This document shows, piece by piece, positions 26,069 to 37,700 of a DNA stretch of 64,000 bases (positions are counted from its first letter, which is position 1; every line of letters begins with the position of its first letter). The notes below the pieces were generated by a model, which was not told the DNA's origin, made no database searches, and saw only the letters and a list, made by a program, of their open reading frames with translations. The DNA comes from Serilophus lunatus (Eukaryota; Chordata; Aves; Passeriformes; Eurylaimidae): positions 1 to 64,000 of the forward strand of contig VXBA01001186.1 of assembly GCA_013399895.1 (NCBI GenBank), written 5' to 3'. A program made the translations under genes and the position numbers.

Positions 26069-26106
26069 TCCTGCAAACTTTCCTTCCTCCTGCAAACTTT
26101 CCTTCC
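26069..26106. repeat. 19-bp perfect tandem duplication
   Basis: TCCTGCAAACTTTCCTTCC occurs at 26069-26087 and is repeated exactly at 26088-26106. Perfect identity suggests a recent event. Confidence 0.95.
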
Positions 26107-26484
26107 CCTTATCTTTAAATCCATGGAATTCATAAGTCCAGTTAAAAAAACCCTAGCCAGCTGAAGTAGCAGTGAATTAATGGTAGAGTTTATGGTAAAT
26201 CAGGGGACTTTTAACATGTTTAAAAGACAGGTGTATAAGGTATATCTGTTTTCTTTTTTTTTTTTCCTCTAGAGTTCAAGTATCAAACCTTTTAACAATC
26301 TCAATCAATTCTGCATAGCTTCAGTCTTGGTCATCAGTTAATCATAAATTTCTCTTGAACTATGAGTATAGTAGTCTCTGAATTTCAACTGAGCACCCTT
26401 CTGCCATAGAAATTAAAAATTATTTGTGACCTTTGGAAACTAGGCCTGTTTCAGACTGCATCTTTGAAAAAGGATCCCTTAGGG

Positions 26485-27442
26485 ATGAGTGGTGCCAATC
26501 AGGGGTCTATGTTGGGACAAATACTATTTAATACATTAATTGGTGGCATAATAAGAGCGTCAGCAAATATGCACATGACATCAAGCTGAGTGATGTGGTT
26601 GACGCACATGAAGGACAGTATTCCAACCAGAGGAACTTGGGCAATCATGAGGAAGTGGGCCCCTGGGAACTTTCTGAAGTTCAGCAAAGCCAAGTGCAAG
26701 GTCCTGTACCTGGGTTGGAGCAATCTCAAACATGAGTACAGACTGGGAAATGAACTCACTGATAGCAGCCAGCTAGAGAAGGATTTGGGGGACTTGAATG
26801 GATGAAAAGCTGGACATGAGCCAGCAATGTGCATCTGCAGCCCAGACAGCCAACCATGTCTTGGGCTGCATCAAAAGAAAAGTGGCCAGCAGGATGTGGC
26901 AGGTGATCCTGCCTCTCCATTCTGTTCTGGTGAGACCTCACCTGGAGTACTACATCCAGCTCTAGGGTCCTTAGCAAAGGAAAGGCATGGACCTGTTGGA
27001 GTGAATTGAGAGGAGGGCCAGAAGGATGATCAAGACAGAGGAGAAAGGCTGGGGGAAAAGTTGAAAAGAAGCTTGAGCAAGGCTCCGGGGAGACCTTATT
27101 GCAGCCTTTCTGTACTAAAAAGGGGCCTACAAAAAGCTGAAGAAGGACTTTTGACAAGGGGATGTATTGATAGGATAAGGGCTAAGGGATTTAAACTGAA
27201 AGAGGGTAGATTAGAATTAGATATAAAAAAGAAATTATAAGGAAGGTGGTCAGACAGTGTAACTGGTTGCCCAGTGAGGTTGCAGATGCTCCATCCTTGG
27301 AAATATTCAAGGTCAGGTTGGATGGGGCTTTGATCAACCTGGTCTACTTGAAGATGTCCCTGCCAATGGCAGGGGGTTTGGACTAGATTATCCTTAAAGC
27401 TCCCTTCCAACCCAGACCTTTCTGTGACTCTGTGATTCTATG
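26485..27442 (+). mobile_element. CR1 LINE, 5'-truncated, with complete 3' end
   Basis: The plus-strand sequence follows the CR1 consensus from the reverse transcriptase core to the 3' terminus. Landmarks are a degenerate polymerase motif at 26565-26585 (KYAHDIK in place of FADDTK, so one catalytic Asp is lost), GTGGTTGACGCACATG, AAGTGCAAGGTCCTGTACCT, TGGGCTGCATCAAAAG, GAGACCTCACCTGGAGTACT, GGCTCCGGGGAGACCTTATT, AAACTGAAAGAGGGTAGATT, GGTTGGATGGGGCTTTGATC and finally CCCTTCCAACCCAGACC with TCTGTGATTCTATGA. Its frame is broken by several indels, so it codes for nothing. It lies in the same orientation as BNC2 and ends 117 bp before the next exon. Antisense open frames over it (26499-26834, 26756-27157, 27096-27410) are artefacts. 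Confidence 0.95.
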
Positions 27443-27559
27443 AATCAACCACATGATACTTCTCTGGAAAATAAGTGCATCTGCCAAATGTGATGTTTTT
27501 GGGGTTGTTTTCTTGTATCTCCTTTGCTCTTTCCTTATACTTGACTCCTTTTCTTTCAG

Positions 27560-27795
27560 CCTTGGACAAACTTAGTACTCAGCACCTCTACCACCCAACC
27601 CAAGTGGAGATTGTGCAGTCCAATGTTGTCTTTGATATCAGCAGCCTGATGCTCTATGGTACGCAAGCTGTGCCTGTGAGACTGAAGATTCTGCTTGATC
27701 GACTCTTCAGTGTACTGAAGCAAGAGGAGGTGTTGCATATTCTACATGGTTTAGGCTGGACACTTCGAGACTACGTTCGAGGCTACATTCTTCAG
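27560..27795 (+). CDS. BNC2: Basonuclin-2 internal exon (exon B): conserved helical N-terminal domain
   Basis: Bases 27560-27795 begin with CC, which completes the Ala codon split across the intron (CAT G|CC), and encode 78 further residues from [14 protein letters not shown] through [17 protein letters not shown] to [11 protein letters not shown]. This directly continues exon A as in known BNC2 proteins. The block is hydrophobic-patterned ([21 protein letters not shown]) and probably helical. Signals: the acceptor CTCCTTTTCTTTCAG ends at 27559 and the donor CTTCAG|GTAAGAAA starts at 27796. Phase is 1 in and 0 out. Retention of the next intron adds 12 codons before a stop (ending at 27834). 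The following large zinc-finger exon, starting with DAAGKVL in relatives as I recall, is not within the window. This corresponds to exon 5 of the usual human numbering, from memory. Confidence 0.96.
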
Positions 27796-29836
27796 GTAAG
27801 AAATAAAGCAAAGTGTCTTTCCCCTGTCAGCTGATTTTTTTATTATTATTGTTATATGGATGTAGTAATGGTGTACCCCAAGAGGTACAAGGATGCGTAG
27901 TAATTTAGTCTGGCACGTTGAAGACTTATGGTAGTGTTGGTGAAATAGAATATTCAGTTTTCCCTAGGCTAAAAAAAATGCAGTTCCTTCATACCATAGT
28001 ACTTATTTGTACTTGCTTAAGCTTATTGTAGGAAATGCCTTAAATACTGCAAATACTGAGGTTAGCTAGCTGCAAGCATGATTTGGTCATCAAAGGCAAC
28101 TGGCAAGTTTTCAGGGGTACTCTGTGCCTTAAGTAACTAACTTACAAGTCAGCAGCTCTTTCATCTTTCCTTTATTAGAAAGATATCTTATAAGGTATGA
28201 AATAGGCTTGTGATCATAGTTGTATTGAAAAGTATCCATACGGTGTGATGTAGAAACAGGAAAATCCTGTTTATAAGGCCATTTTAGAAGAGTAGCTTTA
28301 AATAAAATGTTACACACAAATTGGTTGAAATGGATAAACAAACAAAACATAGAATAAGTAAGCAAAAAAATGGACTGGCTTGCTTTGTGAGTATGGTCAT
28401 AAATATATATATATGATTGCTTATCTGAAGAATTTCCTTATCCATTGGGCTCCAAAGTGATTTATTCAATTTTTAAGACTATTTTTAATTAATTATCTAA
28501 TACTACATACTTCTGAATTCTCTGTGTCTACTGACTTTGTGGGAGCTCTGCGTCATCTAGAAGTCATCTGGTTATTGAAGTAGGCACACGTGAAAAACTT
28601 CAAAAATTTGAGTTTCTGATTTATTTCTTTGCTTTCTTAGACAATGATAGTGTGCATGGCATTATATAAAAGATACAGCATTCGTTATTCCTGCTCTGAG
28701 GAATTCTGATTCAATTTTTTAATTCCTCTTCAGTTTGTGTCCTTTATGGGGAAGAAGTAAATGAGTTTCATGTGATTCTGTGACAATCTTCACATTCTGT
28801 GCTTGTATTCTTAAATACTCTGTATAGAGATTTTCACAGGAAAGTGTACTAAATTGTAGGATAATCCTAAAGAAAGAGAACTAAAAAGGCTAATACTTTA
28901 ATAATGACATCTTGTTATTCTTGTTAGCATATATATAGAATGGAGTTCTTTAATTGTTTTAGGAGTCTCTCAGGCATCTGTTTTGTAAAAGTTCATTGGT
29001 ACATGTGTTCAAATACAAAAGAATCAATTTTTCCCATTCCCAGTCTAAATTTTACATATAAGTATACACTTACATTCACACAGTGGGTATCTGTGATGTT
29101 TGTATAATATCAGTATATGTTTATATGTATTTATAGATATAAGTTATATATTATTAAGGTAGATTTATGAGATATCTACAGAGATACATACTGTAATAGT
29201 ATTATGTGCATATTGCATCATATTTTAGATTCCTATATTCTGAATGCAACTGATCTAGAAGGATGAAGAAATACAATTTGCAGTAGAATATGTGTAAAAA
29301 AATGCATCATATCTGAAAGATAACATCAGAAATCGGCTGTTTACTGAATGCAACTAATAGGTATAATATAATACAAGCATGGAATGTAATTCAATCAGTA
29401 GCTTTCTTGTATTAAGGTTGTAGAATCATGTTTGTATTGATTTTGGTTTAATTATCTGTTGGAATTATCTCAATATATGCAAGAATGGCTTGTAATATAA
29501 TTCATAGATGTTTATACAGAGTGAGATTGTGACCTATGCAACTAAATGGTGTAAAGGCCTGTAATACACCATTAGATCACAGTTTATCTGGCTAAAGCTT
29601 AGTCACATTTGTAGCCCTTGAGGCATGAAATTTGACAGTACTACATTCAACAACAGTATATCGCATATTATGTCTATTAAATGAGAACAATTATCAGTGA
29701 AAGTTAAAGGCAGCTGTTACAGACTTGCCACATGCTGACTTCATTAGCACTTGCCCGTGGATTGTGTTAATGAGTGAATGAAGACCTTTGATAGGTGTAG
29801 TTGATCCTCCTTGTTATTTTAGCTGTCTAATTTCAA

Positions 29837-29980
29837 AGAATCACACAGTGGTCAAAGTTAGAAGGGAGGTTATCTCTTCCAACCTTTCTGATCTAGCAGG
29901 GCCACTTAGAAGTAGTTGTCCAGGACCATATGTGGGTGACTTTTAAATATTTCCAAAGATGTAGTCTCCACATTTTCTCT
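29837..29980 (-). mobile_element. CR1 LINE 3'-end relic
   Basis: On the plus strand the sequence reads AGAATCACACAGTGGTCAAA, GAAGGGAGGTTATCTCTTCC, AGCAGGGCCACTTAGAAG, TTTCCAAAGATGTAGTCTCC. This is the reverse complement of the CR1 3' region (GGAGACTCCACCATCTCTGG ... GGTCCCTTCCAACC ... TGTGATTCT). It is a minus-strand insertion in which only about 145 bp of 3' sequence survives. It overlaps the C-terminal part of a minus-strand open frame (29906-30280) that is therefore not a gene. Confidence 0.85.
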
Positions 29981-32900
29981 AGCCAAAAAGTGCACTTTGT
30001 TTTCAATAAAGCTAGAAAGATCAGTATATGGCAGAAAAGGGAACTGCTTAGTAAAATATACATGTAGAGATATCTTTGGAAAATTAATCAAATCTGTGTT
30101 AATAAAAATGTATTGTTTAAAAAGGAAGTATATTGAAAGTATTTGATAAAAAGGAGAAAGGACACATGCAGGAAAATTTGGAAGGAAATTAGTAGTAACA
30201 TCAGCACAGTAAAAATGCATATGGCTGAGAACTACAGGTTTTTGAACAAAAGCTGTTATTCTTTGAAGCTCATCTCTCATCCTTACAGACTGGAACTTTT
30301 CACAGGATTGTTTGATGCTTTTAAATTCTGCTTTTCCACACCAAAAGCTCCAGATGAAATCTCGTGAACATCCTACAGGACAGTCAAAAGTCTCAAGTAA
30401 TAAAAGAAATCACCCAGAATATCACAGAGCTGTGGCGTGATTGTTCCTGCTGTCACACAGGGACATCTAACTCTCAGTCAGGAAGTATAATTCTTTGTGA
30501 CTGGTCTATCCAAACCTGTCTAAGATGTCGCCTAGTTCCAGTCAATGCTAGTAAGTTTACTGTATGTTCATACATACTCATTGTAATCAAATACAGAAAT
30601 ACATATTTGTATGAAAAAATTTCCTGCTGTAGTGTAGCTAGAGACGCATAAGGCAGTAAACTAATTTGTGCGTCTCTAATAAAAGTAACTTTACATTATC
30701 TTGTGTATCACTGTTGAGGAGGGAAAAGAAAAAACAGGAAGGTTAATCCCAACAGGAAGGTTGGGAACACTTGCTCAGAAAAACAGAATTTGGAACATAT
30801 GGACTCTGTGCCCTAAATCTCTTCTATAGGAAGTAAGAGAAGTATCAGAGTAGGGAAAGGGAATGTTTGTGACAGATTGCAGGATAGTTACTTTTGGTTC
30901 AGGTTCCAGTGTTCACCAATAAGCCACAGTGCAAGAGATTTGTAAAGCTGGTACAAAACGGGAGTTCCGTGCTTTTGGAAGGTCTGAGACATCTGTCTGT
31001 GCTGAATTTCCCCTGTCTCATGGTGGAAGTGTTAAAATACTTTAACATTTTCCCCAGATGGAGAGGGTTTAGGAGGTATAGGGTAGATATATCAACTAAA
31101 AACCAATTATTTTAGTGTTGCCAGATATTTTCTGTTCTGTTCAAGATCCATAGTGAGATCCTTCTTCCCACAAAAAAAAAAACAACCCAAAACTCAAATC
31201 CCAAAACTCTTTCACTGTAACTTTTAAGAAAAACCTCACCATTTCCTCCACCAGGGAAGCAAGAGAAAAACAGTACCTCTCTCTAGTTATGTATCAGTCC
31301 TGCACAGTGGGTGGTATTATTTGTAATATCCTCATTTTGACTAATAATGTTTCCAGATAGTATATTAAAAAGCAGAGGACAGAGAAAAAATTAAGTATTT
31401 ATGGCTTCGTCTAGTGGATACATTAATGGAGGACAGGAAGTTGAGGAACCCTGAAGCCAACAAAGGTAATTTGATAACACTGCCTTTCAAATTTGGGCAC
31501 AGTCACAGTAACAGTAAGGGCTGAAAGGCATTTAGATCTGGCAAGCTTCTCTGGCCTCTGTGCAATAAACCTAGTTTCTGGTGAATAGATACCTATCTCT
31601 GGAATGTCACTGAGTGACAATTTGGTCAGCAGTCTCATCAGACTGCTCACAGGCTTAATGTTCCAGAGAAGAAGTTGTTCTTTCATCTTTAGAATTGGTC
31701 CTCAAAAAACTTTAGTGCATAGAGCAACATTCTCCACTAAGCCTCCATGGGCAGTCAGAGTGCTTCAGTTTTTAGGCTTGTTTTTCCATCACCCAAGTTG
31801 CTATATTTTATGTGGAGCTATTAGCTGTTAGGTTTTCTTCTTTGGGAACATTTAGAGTAACAATTTTACCTGTCTTTATATGGCAAAAAATAATTTTTGC
31901 AAAAGCAATAGCTGTTATGGGTCAGATTCTGCAAGTGCTACTCAAAGAAATGTATGTGATTAGCGGCTCTATTGATTTTGAGGATGTTACTTTCGCTGTA
32001 AAAAACAGCTCATCTCTGAATCTCCAATCATGTTTTAATTCTAGCTGAGTTGAGTGAAGAGGTAACTTAGCCAGCTGTTTTCCTCTGCTCATCGCTGGAG
32101 AATACTTCACCCCACCCATTTGCTAGTGTAGCTACACATGTAATTACTCCCTAGCCAGGTTCTCTCTAAACAAACCAGGATAGAAAAATCCTGCTGCTAA
32201 ACATGTGAAAGTTAGTGCTGACTGTTTTGAGAGGAAAGGGCTATAGAGAGCAATTATACCACTAGGAGTGAACATCTGGGGCATTCAGCTTTTTCACTGG
32301 TCCAGCTGCCAAAGACAGGACATGTGATTACAACTTAGAGGGCATAAACTTACTCTTTACAAGTAATGATTCAGTTCAAGACTTTTTCAACTGTTTTGTG
32401 GTCAAATAGTTGTACTCTCTTAGTGTAAAAGAGGGAAATAAATATTATCTTTACAGTACAAAGAGGAAAGCAGAGGCACAGAACATTGGCAGAATCAGGA
32501 AAAGGGTCTAGATCTAGGATTCCCATTCTTATCATCATTCCCTTGAAAAAAGTAGATTATTGTCAGCAGCTTATAGGCAACGTCTTGGCTACCAGACTCT
32601 CTGGTGCCATTCACAGCTATGAGAAATTAAAAAAAAAAAACAACACAAAACAAAATCAAAACTAAATCCATCTGGAAGAGTATGGGTATTTTATAGGTCC
32701 AAAAGGAGACTCACTCACAAAAGTTTGTACACTGGACAGTTCATGGAGAATCACTAAATCCTAAATGAAGGTCTTTTCCATAGAAAGTCAGTGCTGAAAA
32801 ATTATGAAACTCAAAATTATTAGGTATCATTTTCTGCTTTGGGAACACTGGTTTATCTTCCACTGCTGTGCTTGTTCTGTAGTGCTGAAACAGTTGTTGA

Positions 32901-32988
32901 GCAATAGGACAGCTAAGGAGATATACTCTCAGCAGTTATACATGGACTGGGGCAGGGAGGGTGTGTGGAGGATGTATTTAGACATTTA

Positions 32989-33016
32989 AAACAAACAAAC
33001 AAACAAACAAACAAAC
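32989..33016. repeat. (AAAC)7 microsatellite
   Basis: Seven perfect AAAC units. No adjacent retroposon 3' end is recognisable, so this is a plain simple repeat. Confidence 0.95.
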
Positions 33017-34557
33017 ATCCCATTAACTAAACTAAACTTGTTCAAATTGTGAAATTCATACTACATCTTAAATAACTCAGTTCTGAGATTTGAAAAGAAA
33101 AATTCATCATATGCCTAGTCAAATTATGTGTTCACATGTATTGATGTTATAAGAAATTGACAATATCTCAAATTTTTATAAAATGTGGTTGTTCTTGGTG
33201 GAATGGATAATTTCTTTTCTGTCCTAATTTACCACAACTAGTTTGTTCATGCACACCATTCTCACATTCAGATTAAATCAAGAGAGTTGGAAAGAAACCA
33301 AAGAAAGAAATTTAAGCATCTTTAATAATGCTGTTCTTCTGTTCATTCTCAAGGTAATCCCTTAGCACCTCACCTTTTAAGCAGGTGGAATATTAGCCAT
33401 ATGCACAGATTGAAATTGCTTTACTGTTCTTAAAATTAAATATTGCCCACCATTGGTTTGTCTATTGAGGATTTCAGAGAAGAATGGGTTCTATTGCTGT
33501 TTGACCTCTTTTAGAGACTTTAGAGTCTTAGCTGAAATAATTTGCCTTTTAAGATATTTGAACTTTGTTATAGAACCTGAGTGCAAGGACTGTTTAATTA
33601 AACAGCATGTCAAACAGCCTTCGTGGCTTAAACATAAGAAGATTAGAAAGAAAATAAACAAACAGCAGCACTGACATGAGCATTTCCAGAGTTGATATGT
33701 GATATAAGGTTCTTGTATTGATGATATCATATTTTAAATTCAATGTAGTATGGTATCATCAGTACAATAATCATATGATTCTATAATCATGAATCATATG
33801 AAATTTCTGTATTTTTTTTTCCCTTAGTGACATCAGTTGATTTACAGGGGGTTTTTTTACACGAAGGATACCATTAAAATTTTGATATGATAAATTATTT
33901 GTGATAAAGAAAATTAAGAGAAATAAGAAATTGAATTATAACAAAAAAGTTGACACTTGCAACCTACCAAAAGTTTCTTGGCATGCACCATGAATAAAAA
34001 AATGCATTTTCTATGTGAGGATTGTGTATTTATTTAGTTGGTATTAGTTCTCATTCCTTGTTAGTCTGTTTGTCAATATCTTAATTAATACTTTACACTC
34101 ATTTAGCTGTGACCACTGGAGTATTTCCATGCATTTTAAGTCACTCAGTTTTTCCATGTCTCTATGAATTTATGCCCATTTATGTATAGCAAAACTGATG
34201 TAGATATAGGTTAAGAAGTTTTGCTGGTTAACATTTTAACAAAGTGAAAGTGCAGCCTAAGTCTTTCACATGCAAGATTATATTTCCCATAATAACTGCC
34301 ACCCACATTTAATTTTTTGATAATGAAAAGAGTTGCCCTTTTCCAGCTTTATTTCCTTTTTCCAGCTTTGTTAGATTTGATTCTGTCATGTGTTTTCATT
34401 TCCCCCTCATAGTTCCAGTTAGCGCTTATGTTCTTTAGTTCTGATGGGTTTTTTTCAACAGCGATCCTTAAAGCAACAAAGGCCCAAATCGGGGTAACAT
34501 TTATCTAGAGTTCTACTCCTGCAGTACATATCAGATTTAAATATGTTGCTTTTGTAT

Positions 34558-34736
34558 GTTCTCTGCCTGTTTCTTTTTCTTTGTCCTTGTCCTTTTCCTT
34601 CCCCCTCTCTTTCCAGTTCAACTTACTTATTCTGTTGTCATTGCCTCCTATTCCCGCACTCTTTTATTTGCTTATCTTCACTTCTTCAGGCTTACCTTAG
34701 TTTCGCTTCCCCTCCTTCCCTGATTTTGCCTCTTTA
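34558..34736 (+). repeat. Long pyrimidine-rich tract
   Basis: About 180 bases are dominated by C and T on the plus strand, containing several splice-acceptor-like endings, among them CTCTCTTTCCAG (to 34616) and GCCTCTTTAG (to 34737). The open frame 34543-34737 over it, rich in Leu, Ser, Phe and Pro, is a compositional artefact. Confidence 0.7.
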
Positions 34737-37700
34737 GCACAAAAAGATGAAAAGGATGTCTTAGATGATGTTGTCCATCTCCTGAGTTCTTCATTCCTCC
34801 CACTGCATCACTGCATGCTAGTATTTGAAGTTGTGATCATCTGGAAGAGTTTCTTTTCTCCCATGTGTACTGGTTTAGCATGACTCCCCTGCCCTTCTGT
34901 GGAATTCTGCTATGCCCCTTCCTCTTTTGTATTCATCTTAGCTGTACTAAGGTAAGAGTGACTATCCTATCTCTACTGGAAACAGAGGGTGGAAAAAGTT
35001 CAGATAAACCTTTGGGGACTGAAGAGGGAGATAGGAAACAAAGCACAAATGATGAGCCAGAGGGAAGCTTTGTTGTGTGTTTGAGCAAAGCACTGTTACT
35101 TGTTCTACAATGTGAAGTGCTTTCAGATATTCTCTCTATCTGCATTAAGTTGCTTGACACCTCCCTGCTCCTCTTGGTGCTGTAGCTCTAATAGGGACAC
35201 TACTAATCGCACTAGTGCTACATGACTGTATTTATCATGGCTGTTCACTCTTGAACTGAACAAGGATAAAAATAAAGTCTAGAGAGTTTGATGACACTTT
35301 TGAATGCCACCAGGACAACTAGCATGACAACAGATGTCTCAGTAACATGCGAAGATCATTTGGTTTTCCAGAATATGTGCAGCTGGAGAGCTATGTTATT
35401 GCTGCTCAGTGTCTCTTGCATCTTGCAAGAGTAATGAAGCAGAGGGCTGTATAACCCCTGGTGATCAACAGCATTATACATGATGCTAGTTCTTAATGAC
35501 TACTATGAAATAGTCTGCCTTTATGGTCATAGTGCTTCGCATGGCTCAGAAATTAAAATATAGCCTTTTAATGACATTTTTGGCTTTCAAAGTCAAAAAA
35601 AAAAAAAGAGAGAGACTTTTGTGTAGATGTGTTTATCCTATTTGGAATGTGTATTGACTGCTTACAGTACTTGGGGTGAGAAGCTAGGATCTCACTGATG
35701 TAGTTTTACATAGCTGGGCACAGCTACTGGGCTACAGAGCATGGAAATGGTTGTTACTGGAGGTCTGTCATGCAAGTGTCAGGACCATATGTGCTTGCTT
35801 TTTAAAATGGAGCTGCAAATCTCTTCACCTGCCAAGGCTTGAGTTCTCAGTCCTGTGTCTCTCTTGTGATAGTTGATGAAATCACAAACACTTAAAACAG
35901 TGTGGAGAGTGAAGGAGGTGGGAGGAATAGTTCACTCTCTAGGCTCTTTTAAGTGTGAGTGATGCCATCAGGCATTTCAGGAGAAACAAAACCCTGAACT
36001 TGGTCTTGGCAGGTAAGCCAAGGAGGAAACTATTTCCAGGTTTCTTGCTTCAGAATGTGGTTGAATTTCTATTAACCATTTATAATCAAAGAGCTTTTTT
36101 CCTTGGAATATGTATGCATGTGTGCATGTGTACATGTGTACTTACATGTATATACACATACTTCAACAATCTATAAATTGCATTTATATTTTTAATAGGC
36201 TGTGAGTGTGTGTGTTTGTGACAGAAGTTTTTTCTGGTTTTGAGACAGAATCTTTGAATGAACGGAAGTGAGAGAAGGGCTTTCTGCCTAGCCTGGACAA
36301 CCACTTTTCTTGCTGATAATGCCATGTTGAAAGTTTAATTAGAACATATCCTGCTCTATGTCAAAGAAATATGACCACTGAGTTGAGGGCAGGATTTGAG
36401 GTTACTGTCCACCTCAATTTTCTTGTAATAAATACAGTGACCTGTTATAAAATAAAGAAAACAAAAGGGCATAAAGCTATTGATCGAAGGGAAATGTGTG
36501 TGTGCCTGTGGTTGGGAGTGAGTTGTGCCAAGAATCTGAGGAATTAGCATCATTCTTCTCACAGAATGCAGTTTGGATATTAGAACTTCTGCTTTTTATA
36601 GACTACTCTCTCTATAGGAACCTCGGGCTGAATTCAAATCATAGTCCTGGAAGTGATAGGCTTGTGATATTAACCATTCAGCTGCACGTCAAAGGAGATT
36701 AACTCAATTAGAGTCAGAGTCCAGACCATGACATTTTAATGGATTTAAGAGTTTTTCCCAGTCTAGAAACCTCTTGCTTTGAGTTTAGGTGGGGTTTTGG
36801 TTGTCTGTATGTCAGTTCTGACTTCAGGCACTTATGAAATTTAGGCCCACAGACACTTAGGAATCAAGAAGGGCCATAGAGAATCAAACTTGTCATCTGT
36901 CCAGCATCAGTTGATTTACTGCTTTTCTCACATCCAGGGTATCTCATGGGGACTTTTTTCCCTTGCAGCACTGATCTTTCAATGAGGTGCTAGTGCCTGT
37001 CCTGTGCAATAACAAGGAATAACAGTGAAGTGTGAGTGACTCTTATTAGAAGGGGTAAATGTCATTAACACTTACTGTTGCCTTCTAGGCAGTAAGGTGA
37101 CAGCATTGAATGTAGACAGACAACCCCTTTTTACTTATTAAGGTACATTTTGATTCTAATGAAGATGAACTCCTGTATTTTAATTAAGAAATTTACTTTT
37201 CTTTCCTGTGCAGGAATATCTTCTATGACTTGCTTGTCATTTTGTACCATGTCCTAGAATGCTGAATACTTAACTTGAAGCTAAAAAATATGTATCATTC
37301 TACTGGCTCTTATATATTAACTTGCTGCTCAAGTCCTTTGTGCTTCAACTTGATTTTTCTCCTCCCCCATGGCTTTTACAAAATGTTCTAATCATCTCAA
37401 TTAATACTTGGATGTTTTTAATTAATGTTTATGAAGTGCTTTGAGATCCTCTAATGAAATAGAATGCATAATCATGATTATTCTTTAGTCAAATTCTGAA
37501 ACATCACCATCACTGTAACAGTAATTTCAGTAAATATTTTTTAATAATCTTTTTTGCAAATAGAGGAGGAAGAATTAGTTTCATTAGATTATTTTTTGTA
37601 GTAGGAGAAAGTATAACTTTTTATATTCAGCCTTGGTGGATTCTTCATTATGAATCTTGCCAGAATTGCACCCTGAAGTCTTACATTCCATCTGCTGGAC

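Larger units (their letters stand above)
11725..27559 (+). other. BNC2: BNC2 intron between the two coding exons (15,835 bp)
   Basis: A complete intron, GTAAGA at the left and TTTTCTTTCAG at the right. It contains two plus-strand CR1 relics (22944-23192 and 26485-27442), local tandem duplications at 24726-24777, 25435-25459 and 26069-26106, and a single ambiguous base at 20366. Exon-like segments sit at 11891-11909 and 17188-17294, and a motif-rich block at 20465-20760. A somewhat more GC-balanced unique block at about 19320-19990 matches nothing I recognise. The remainder is AT-rich unique intron with no coding evidence. Confidence 0.9.

Noticed and set aside
26756..27157. 133-aa minus-strand open frame
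   Set aside because: Antisense to the plus-strand CR1 element at 26485-27442.
29906..30280. 124-aa minus-strand open frame
   Set aside because: Its 3' part is a CR1 relic and the remainder shows no domain.
33721..33801. Cluster of short AT-rich palindromes (ATGATATCAT, ATCATATGAT)
   Set aside because: Expected in AT-rich sequence; no stem or motif arrangement beyond that.
34865..35185. 106-aa plus-strand open frame with a polar centre (TEGGKSSDKPLGTEEGD)
   Set aside because: It crosses the strong donor-like site at 34952 and has no family match or promoter evidence. Best treated as chance.
35943..36012. 70-bp segment with donor GGCAG|GTAAGC and an open frame in phase with exon B
   Set aside because: The upstream acceptor TTCACTCTCTAG is weak and preceded by purine-rich sequence, so it is less convincing than the other exon-like segments.
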